Shown here in pieces: positions 6,895 to 12,224 of a stretch of DNA of 12,224 nt. The notes under the pieces were generated by a model that had not been told where the DNA came from, ran no database searches, and was given only the letters and a program-made list of their open reading frames with translations. Position 1 is the first letter of the stretch. The number at the start of each line of letters is the position of its first letter. The position numbers and the translations under genes were made by a program. Source of the DNA: JBGCDD01 sp045105075 (GTDB lineage: Bacteria > Pseudomonadota > Alphaproteobacteria > Rhodobacterales > Rhodobacteraceae); the NCBI GenBank assembly GCA_045105075.1, contig JBGCDD010000093.1:1-12224 (forward strand). Direction: 5' to 3'.

Positions 6895-7532
6895 TCCAGC
6901 AATTGCGACGCGGCCCGGGCCAGTTCCTCGATCGCAGCCCAATCTCCAGCGTTGACCAAATGCGACGGCGCCACCCAGCTGCCGCCTGCGCAAATCACAT
7001 TGGGCAGCGACAGGTAGTCATGCACATTTTTCGGGCTGACCCCCCCGGTTGGGCAAAACGAAATCTGCGGCAACGGTGCACCAATTGCTTTCAACGCGGC
7101 CGCGCCTCCTGACGCTTCGGCGGGAAAAAACTTCATCATATCAAAGCCCTGTTCGTACAAGGCCATGGCTTCACTGGCTGTCGCCGCACCGGGCAACAGC
7201 GCCAGCCCTTCCTCGGCGCAGGCCGCCAACAAGGCCGGTGTCGCGCCGGGCGACACACCAAATTGCGCCCCGGCGGCCTTTGCGCCGCGCACATCTTGCG
7301 GCGTCACCAATGTGCCAGCCCCAACGATTCCACCTTCAACCTGGGCCATCTCGGCAATCACATCCAATGCGGCAGGAGTGCGCAGCGTGACCTCAAGCGC
7401 GGGCAGGCCACCGGCCACCAAAGCCTCGGCCAAGGGCCGTGCATGGTCCACATTATCAACCACCAAAACCGGCACAATCGGGGCCATGGCACAAATCTCA
7501 CGGGTGCGGGCACTGGCGGTCATGGTCAGCAT
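6888..7532 (-). CDS. eda: 2-dehydro-3-deoxy-phosphogluconate (KDPG) aldolase
   Basis: Eda splits 2-keto-3-deoxy-6-phosphogluconate into pyruvate and glyceraldehyde 3-phosphate. It serves both the Entner-Doudoroff route and hexuronate breakdown. The 214-residue product carries the class I aldolase residues at the expected places: Glu47 and Arg51 in LEVTLRTPAAL, GAGTLV at 71-76, the Schiff-base Lys134 in MMKFFPAEA, and CPTGGVSPKN at 160-169. The frame also opens at a TTG (7544), but the ATG at 7532 has GGAGA 5 bases before it and is preferred. It lies 56 bases beyond the LysE-family gene and is the last gene of the sugar-acid run. With UxuA in the same run, one step is missing in between: a KDG kinase must be encoded elsewhere. 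Confidence 0.94.
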   Translation of the reverse strand: MLTMTASARTREICAMAPIVPVLVVDNVDHARPLAEALVAGGLPALEVTLRTPAALDVIAEMAQVEGGIVGAGTLVTPQDVRGAKAAGAQFGVSPGATPALLAACAEEGLALLPGAATASEAMALYEQGFDMMKFFPAEASGGAAALKAIGAPLPQISFCPTGGVSPKNVHDYLSLPNVICAGGSWVAPSHLVNAGDWAAIEELARAASQLLDQ

Positions 7533-7588
7533 AGGGGTCTCCAATCGGCTGTCAGGTCAAATCTGTTATCGCTGTCACGGGCGGGCTA

Positions 7589-8179
7589 TCACAGCTGCGC
7601 CCAGACGGCCAGCGCCACAACGCACAGCATCGATGCCGCCATGCCAACATTGATCATCCGGTGCGTGCGTGCCGGCAAATCCAAAGCACCCAGCCGGATC
7701 CCGAAATAGAGCCACAGGAAATGGATCGGGATCCAGATCGCATTGATGATCACAAATTTCAGCGCAGTTTCCACGGCCAAGCTGGCAGGCCAAAACGAAA
7801 ACCCAGTGAACAGTGCAGTGTTGACCGCGTAGGCTTTAGGATTGATCGCTTGCAAGGCAACGCCGCCCATGAAACCCGGCGGGCGGCGTGATTCGATGAA
7901 CGCCAGTTTCGATCCGGCAAATGCAATGCGGAACGCCAGATAGCCCAGATACAAGACCGACGCAGCAAACAGCACACCGCGCACCCGCGCATCGGCCAGC
8001 AAGATCGCAGCCAACCCCGACACCACCGCCAGCGCAACCAGATTGGTGCCCAGAAACAACCCCGCCACATAGCGCGTGCCCGCACCTGCCCCAAACGCAG
8101 AGCCAACTCCGGCGGTGCTCAGAACGCCCGGGCCCGGTGTGATCAGCAGGAAAAAGACGGCTGCGACGAAGGTCAGCAT
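7589..8179 (-). CDS. LysE/RhtB family translocator (inner-membrane exporter)
   Basis: This 196-residue hydrophobic protein matches the LysE/RhtB exporter family, whose studied members pump out amino acids such as lysine, homoserine and threonine. It shows the family signature TPGPG at 14-18 (commonly TPGPN), the second motif QAINPKAY at 110-117, and about six hydrophobic stretches (roughly 2-20, 37-62, 68-88, 116-133, 140-161, 175-195). The ATG shares one base with the uxuA stop (TGATG), so it is likely translated by coupling to uxuA, and only a weak purine run precedes it. Its place between uxuA and eda suggests export of a metabolite or analogue tied to this pathway, but the substrate cannot be told from sequence. 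Confidence 0.87.
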   Translation of the reverse strand: MLTFVAAVFFLLITPGPGVLSTAGVGSAFGAGAGTRYVAGLFLGTNLVALAVVSGLAAILLADARVRGVLFAASVLYLGYLAFRIAFAGSKLAFIESRRPPGFMGGVALQAINPKAYAVNTALFTGFSFWPASLAVETALKFVIINAIWIPIHFLWLYFGIRLGALDLPARTHRMINVGMAASMLCVVALAVWAQL

Positions 8180-9369
8180 CAGATGGCACCGCCCAAACCA
8201 GCAATCACCCCGCGCAGTTCCGCCAACCCGCGCATGCGTCCAATCAACGGATAACCCGGCAGCGACGTGGTTTTCAGATCGCTCAGAATCGCCTGGCCGT
8301 GATCGGGGCGAAACGGGATCACCGCATCGGCCCGCCCAGCGCTGCGCCGCAGCCCTTCTTCGGCCAAAAGCGCGCGCAAAGTGGCAACCATATCGGTGTC
8401 ACCCTCCAGATGGGCGGCTTCAAAAAAGCTGCATTGCCCCTGTGCGGTGGCGCCGCGCCGTGTGGTGTTGCGCAAATGGGCAAAGTGGATGTGCCCACCC
8501 AATGTCTTGATGAAATCAACCGGATCAAAGCCCGCATCCACGCCCAGCGAGCCAGTGCAAAAGGTGATCCCATTGGCCGGCGCATCAACGGCGCTGACCA
8601 AAAGCGCGTAATCCTCAATTGAGGACAGGATGCGCGGCAAGCCCAGCAATCCAAAGGGCGGATCATCAGGATGCGCGCACATTCGCATATCCAGAGCTTG
8701 CGCCGTGGGGATCACTTCGGCGAGGAAATCAAACATGTGACGGCGCAATCGGTCGGCATCGATCCGGTCATAGAGCGCAAGCAATTCGCGCACCTGATCC
8801 AGCGTCCAACTGTCATTCGCACCGGGCAAACCGCTGACAATCGTGCGCGCCAGATCCGTGCGCGCGCCCTCGGGCAGTCCCGCAAAGTAAGCGCCGGCGG
8901 CCTCGACCACTTCGGGGGGGAAGTCATCTTGCGCGCCGTCTCGGGCCAGAATGTGCAGATCAAAGGCTGCGAAGGCCACCAGATCAAACGCCATCGCGTG
9001 CCCACCATGGGGCATCGGCGCGCGCAGATCCGTCCGTGTCCAGTCCAAGACCGGCATGAAATTATAGCAAACCGTACCAATTCCGGCCTCGCTCAGATTG
9101 GCCAGGGACAACCGATAGGCATCCAGATGCGCGCGCCAATCGCCGCTTTGGGTTTTTATCGCCTCAGAGACAGGCAGGCTTTCAACCACAGCCCAATTCA
9201 ACCCATGCTCGGCCAAAATGTCCTGTTGCACGCGGATGTCTTCCAGCGGCCAGACCTGCCCGGGACGGATGTGATAAAGCGCGCTGACAACGCCCTGCAC
9301 GCCTGCCTGCACCATGTCTGCGGGGTCAACCGGATCGTCGGGACCAAACCATCGCCAGGTCTGCAACAT
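8179..9369 (-). CDS. uxuA: D-mannonate dehydratase
   Basis: UxuA removes water from D-mannonate to give 2-keto-3-deoxygluconate, a middle step in hexuronate breakdown. The 396 residues match the usual length (about 394). The family motifs that include the metal-binding residues are present: CAHPDDPPFG (231-240), CTGSLG (271-276), HIHFAHLRN (293-301) and RPDHG (354-358). The N-terminus MLQTWRWFGPDDPV and YNFMPVLDWTRTDL (102-115) are also typical. The ATG at 9369 has AGGAGA 8 bases upstream, inside the last codons of the preceding dehydrogenase gene, and the gap between the two genes is only 3 bases. UxaC and UxuB, which usually feed it mannonate, are not in the window. Confidence 0.95.
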   Translation of the reverse strand: MLQTWRWFGPDDPVDPADMVQAGVQGVVSALYHIRPGQVWPLEDIRVQQDILAEHGLNWAVVESLPVSEAIKTQSGDWRAHLDAYRLSLANLSEAGIGTVCYNFMPVLDWTRTDLRAPMPHGGHAMAFDLVAFAAFDLHILARDGAQDDFPPEVVEAAGAYFAGLPEGARTDLARTIVSGLPGANDSWTLDQVRELLALYDRIDADRLRRHMFDFLAEVIPTAQALDMRMCAHPDDPPFGLLGLPRILSSIEDYALLVSAVDAPANGITFCTGSLGVDAGFDPVDFIKTLGGHIHFAHLRNTTRRGATAQGQCSFFEAAHLEGDTDMVATLRALLAEEGLRRSAGRADAVIPFRPDHGQAILSDLKTTSLPGYPLIGRMRGLAELRGVIAGLGGAI

Positions 9370-9372
9370 TGC

Positions 9373-10425
9373 CTATGTCTCCTGTAAATCAGGCAGCCAG
9401 CCTGCGTAAATCGGATCATTTTGCGCCAACGGCAGCGCCACGGTCGCGCCACGCCGGTCCGCTGCATAAAGCGCGCTGACCAGTTCGCTCGAGGCGCGCC
9501 CATCCGCCAACGTGACCGCGCCCGGCACACCGCGCAAGGCATTTGCAACAGCCGTCAAAAAGCCTGCAAACCCCGCCGGTGTTGGCGCGACATCGTCCAG
9601 AACCGCGTCAATATCGCCTTGTTCGGCGGGGGCGCGGGCTGTGAACGTCCAACCAGATGCCATCGGCGCGTAGGGCGCAGTGCCGCTTTGCGCGGTCAAT
9701 TTCTCAAACATCAGCGTCAATTGCGATGTGTCTTGTGCTGCGCCAAGCGAGACCGAACTGGTGACCAAAGCGCCGTTTTCATGCTGAAAGATCAACGCGG
9801 CGCTGTCTTCGGTTTCAATCGGGTTCACCCGCGTGGCCAAGGCCGCCTGCACCTGTGCGACCGGGCCAAACAGATGGCAGATCAGATCATGGCTGTGGAT
9901 CGCGTGGCCCAAAATGGCGCCGCCACCCTCGCCCGCCCAGGTGCCGCGCCAAGGCACGCCGTAGTAATCGGCACCTCGGTTCCAATGGGTTTGCAATGCC
10001 CCGCCCAACGGCGCACCGGCCACCCCCGCCTGGATCAGCGCCTGCAATTGCGCCGTCGCGGAGCCAAAACGGTATTGAAACACCGGAAAGACTTGCCGGT
10101 CGGCATGGCGCGCCGCCGCTTCCAAGCGGTCGCAATCGGTCAAAGACCCGGCAATTGGCTTTTCACAGATCACATGTTTGCCCGCCGCCAAAGCTTGCAA
10201 AGCAACGGGCACATGCAGATGCGGCGGCAGGCAAATGTCAATCACGTCCACATCTGCACCAAGGGCGGTTTCGATATCTGCGCAGATAACCCCGTCGAAT
10301 ATGGCCCCCGCACGCGCTTGGTCGCGATCACACAGCAGACGCACGTCAAACAGGTCCGCACACGCACGATAGCCGGCCAGATGTTCGGCCCCGATCCCCG
10401 CGCCCAATATGGCAACCTTGATCAT
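9373..10425 (-). CDS. Gfo/Idh/MocA family oxidoreductase (third in the run)
   Basis: This is a 350-residue NAD(P)-dependent dehydrogenase-like protein. The N-terminal Rossmann fold begins VAILGAGIGAEHL, with the glycine-rich nucleotide loop at 8-12. The CEKPIAG motif carries the conserved Lys89. In the substrate domain the usual GGG-x3-D-x3-H motif reads GGGAILGHAIH (167-177): His177 is kept but the usual Asp is Gly173. The family acts on sugars, inositols and sugar acids, so a role in making or modifying a precursor of mannonate fits the neighbours. It could stand in for UxuB, but the substrate is unknown. The ATG overlaps the stop of the preceding gene by four bases (ATGA). Confidence 0.88.
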   Translation of the reverse strand: MIKVAILGAGIGAEHLAGYRACADLFDVRLLCDRDQARAGAIFDGVICADIETALGADVDVIDICLPPHLHVPVALQALAAGKHVICEKPIAGSLTDCDRLEAAARHADRQVFPVFQYRFGSATAQLQALIQAGVAGAPLGGALQTHWNRGADYYGVPWRGTWAGEGGGAILGHAIHSHDLICHLFGPVAQVQAALATRVNPIETEDSAALIFQHENGALVTSSVSLGAAQDTSQLTLMFEKLTAQSGTAPYAPMASGWTFTARAPAEQGDIDAVLDDVAPTPAGFAGFLTAVANALRGVPGAVTLADGRASSELVSALYAADRRGATVALPLAQNDPIYAGWLPDLQET

Positions 10426-11435
10426 GTGCGCTCGGCCATGGCTTGGGCGTTAAGAGCCAATTCCATCACAGTAAACGCATGATCCTGGCCCATCGCTGTG
10501 GCCTCGCGGGTGCGAATGTCGTGGGCAAGTGCTGCGAAATAGGGATAGCCCGCGCCCGTGGCGTCGATGTGTTCGCAGCGGGTGCCATTGACCAAAAACA
10601 GATGATTTGCGCCGCTGCGCCCGCCCACATCGGTGTATTTGCGCAACTCAAGCGTGCCTTCGGTGCCGGTCAGAAACAGCCGCCCGTCGCCCCATGTGGG
10701 CAGCGCGTCGGGGGTGAACCAATCAACCTTGATATAGCCCTGCGACCGCCCGCTCTGCAGCGCGATCTGGCCGAAATCCTGGAGCCCCGGATCACCGGGA
10801 TGGGCCTGATTGATCGCCGTGGCCAGGGTAATCTCGGCGCTGCTCGCCCCCGTAAAATGCAAGAACTGATCGATCTGATGCGAGGCGATATCAACCAGAA
10901 TACCACCGTATCTTTCGCGCTGAAAAAACCAATCCGGGCGCGTCGCCCGGTTCAACCGGTGCGGGCCGATGCCTAGGGTCTGGATCACCTCGCCGATGGC
11001 CCCGGCCTGCACCAGTTCGCTGGCGCGGGTCACCGCCTCGACCTCGAAACGTTCCGAGAAATCAATCGACCAGATCCGCCCGGTTTGCGCCACGCAGGCG
11101 CGCAGGTTGGCCAGTTGTTCCAAAGTTGTGCACCCGGGCTTGTCGGTCATCACATCCTTGCCATGGCGCATCGCCGCAATGGCCAGATCGGCGCGGTCGG
11201 CAGGAATGGCGGCAATCAGGATCAGATCAAGGCTGTCATCCTCGAGCACCGCGCGCTGATCGGCGTGACGCGGCGCATCGGGGTAGCGTTTGACAAAGCC
11301 GTCCAGCGTTTCAGGCGTGCCCTCGGACCACCAACTGACCAGCTCGGCGCCTACCGCCTGCATGCGTTCGATCTGGGTAAAGATGTGGCGATGGTCAATG
11401 CCCAGCACGCCCATCCGAAGCGGTTCAGTCATCAT
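10422..11435 (-). CDS. Gfo/Idh/MocA family oxidoreductase (second in the run)
   Basis: This protein is 337 residues from the ATG at 11435. An ATG one codon later (11432) is equally possible, since AGGA at 11441-11444 serves both. A longer frame to 11495 would run well into the preceding gene and is not favoured. The nucleotide-binding loop is unusual: GVLGIDHRHIF at 9-19 stands where most relatives have GxGxxG. The later family residues are all present: Lys99 in TDKPG, and Asp182 and His186 in GGILVDIASHQID. It is therefore probably active, but from a divergent branch of the family. The substrate is likely a sugar or sugar acid, by neighbourhood. It overlaps the tail of the first dehydrogenase gene by 11 bases. 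Confidence 0.85.
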   Translation of the reverse strand: MMTEPLRMGVLGIDHRHIFTQIERMQAVGAELVSWWSEGTPETLDGFVKRYPDAPRHADQRAVLEDDSLDLILIAAIPADRADLAIAAMRHGKDVMTDKPGCTTLEQLANLRACVAQTGRIWSIDFSERFEVEAVTRASELVQAGAIGEVIQTLGIGPHRLNRATRPDWFFQRERYGGILVDIASHQIDQFLHFTGASSAEITLATAINQAHPGDPGLQDFGQIALQSGRSQGYIKVDWFTPDALPTWGDGRLFLTGTEGTLELRKYTDVGGRSGANHLFLVNGTRCEHIDATGAGYPYFAALAHDIRTREATAMGQDHAFTVMELALNAQAMAERT

Positions 11436-12224
11436 AAGGGTCCTGTTTGACTTGGGTTTTTGCGCCTGTGCGCGATGACGTCTGGATCGCATCAATCAAC
11501 GCGTGAACGCCAAGCGCGTCGCGCCCGGTGATGGCAGGTGCGCGCCTGTCCCGCAAAGCTTGGGCAAAATCAGCGATCACATCGCGGTGCCAATCGGCGG
11601 TAAAGGCCATCGGATCCGCGCCGCCGCCTGTGGCGGCCGCCGCACCGATCTGTTCAACCCGCCCGTCTTGGTGATAGATCGTCAGTTCTGCGGCGTTCAA
11701 CACCGCGCTGGCGTTTTGCGCATTGATCACAATCTGTTCGCCCCGCCCCGGAAAACTGGCGGTGCTGGCCATCATCGAACCCACCGCGCCTGAACGAAAC
11801 ACCATCCCCGCCGAGGCGAAATCTTCGGCCTCGATGTCGTGCAAGGACGTCGATGCGCACAGTGCCTGCACCGCCGCGACCGGCCCACACAAATGCAACA
11901 TCAGATCCAGCGTGTGGATCGCTTGCGTGATCAAAACACCGCCGCCATCGCGCGCATAGGTGCCGCGCCCGGGGCTGGCATAATAACCTGCATCGCGCCA
12001 CCACGGCACCGACACCTCAACCGACGCGATCGGCCCCAAATCGAGCGCGGCCAACTGGCGCGCCGCCGGGCGCATGCGGTGCTGGAACACCACACCCAAC
12101 GGCACATTTTGGGCCTCGCACATCTCAACCAAAGCGCGCGCGGTAGGCAAATCCCGCTCGATCGGTTTTTCCATCAGGATCGGCTTGCCCGCGTCAGCCA
12201 ACAGTTTGACCGCTTCCAGCCGCG
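11425..12224 (-). CDS. Gfo/Idh/MocA family oxidoreductase (first in the run), 5' end cut by the window
   Basis: About 265 C-terminal residues are visible. The frame stays open to the window edge, reading RLEAVKLLADAGKPILMEKP, which is the helix and strand before the conserved Lys of the family. The TTG at 12201 is therefore an internal codon and not the start, and most of the Rossmann fold lies outside. The substrate-domain motif reads GGGVLITQAIHTLDL: the catalytic-site His is kept and the usual Asp is Thr, a variant seen in other branches of the family. The stop overlaps the next dehydrogenase gene, which suggests coupled translation. It is the most upstream gene seen of the sugar-acid run, so the promoter lies outside the window. 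Confidence 0.88.
   Translation of the reverse strand, partial: RLEAVKLLADAGKPILMEKPIERDLPTARALVEMCEAQNVPLGVVFQHRMRPAARQLAALDLGPIASVEVSVPWWRDAGYYASPGRGTYARDGGGVLITQAIHTLDLMLHLCGPVAAVQALCASTSLHDIEAEDFASAGMVFRSGAVGSMMASTASFPGRGEQIVINAQNASAVLNAAELTIYHQDGRVEQIGAAAATGGGADPMAFTADWHRDVIADFAQALRDRRAPAITGRDALGVHALIDAIQTSSRTGAKTQVKQDPYDD

Noticed and set aside
9421..10482. 353-codon plus-strand open frame
   Set aside because: It is antisense to a clear Gfo/Idh/MocA gene, has no recognisable domain, and long shadow frames are expected at this G+C.
11436..11495. 20-residue N-terminal extension of the second dehydrogenase
   Set aside because: It is a basic, low-similarity stretch lying over the preceding gene, and AGGA supports the ATG at 11435 or 11432.

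Overview
The window looks like ordinary chromosome from an alphaproteobacterium of the Rhodobacteraceae (Roseobacter-type) group. The signs are high G+C, tightly packed genes with 1-4 base overlaps, a B12-dependent ribonucleotide reductase, the short HisG plus HisZ pair coupled to a long alphaproteobacterial-type HisS, a DUF1489 protein and a SlyX protein. No RNA gene, CRISPR array, insertion sequence or prophage gene was found.

Layout: 1-256 holds no convincing gene but has several short palindromes. Positions 257-2746 (minus) encode NrdJ, a coenzyme B12-dependent ribonucleotide reductase. A 91-base divergent spacer separates it from a DUF1489 gene (2838-3269, plus), whose stop codon overlaps the stop of hisG. 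The minus-strand unit hisS-hisZ-hisG (6518 down to 3266) has 4-base ATGA/GTGA overlaps. It encodes histidyl-tRNA synthetase and the two subunits of ATP phosphoribosyltransferase, so it joins histidine synthesis with histidine charging. slyX (6700-6894, plus) starts divergently from hisS and ends 7 bases inside the tail of eda.

Positions 6888-12224 are one co-directional minus-strand run, probably an operon entering from the right. In order of transcription it holds three Gfo/Idh/MocA-family oxidoreductases (the first cut by the window edge), mannonate dehydratase UxuA, a LysE/RhtB-family exporter and KDPG aldolase Eda. UxuA makes 2-keto-3-deoxygluconate (KDG) from mannonate and Eda cleaves KDPG, so this is a sugar-acid catabolic cluster. 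The usual UxaC, UxuB and KDG kinase are not in the window, and the substrates of the three dehydrogenases cannot be read from sequence.

The most unusual item is in NrdJ. A block of about 65 residues with the pattern of an XRE/Cro-type helix-turn-helix DNA-binding domain sits in frame between the catalytic barrel and the C-terminal TSCPD-like domain. Its DNA is about 46% G+C by hand count, against about 58-63% in the sequence just either side. This suggests a DNA-binding module was inserted into a deoxynucleotide-synthesising enzyme. The three-dehydrogenase sugar-acid cluster is the second item worth following up.
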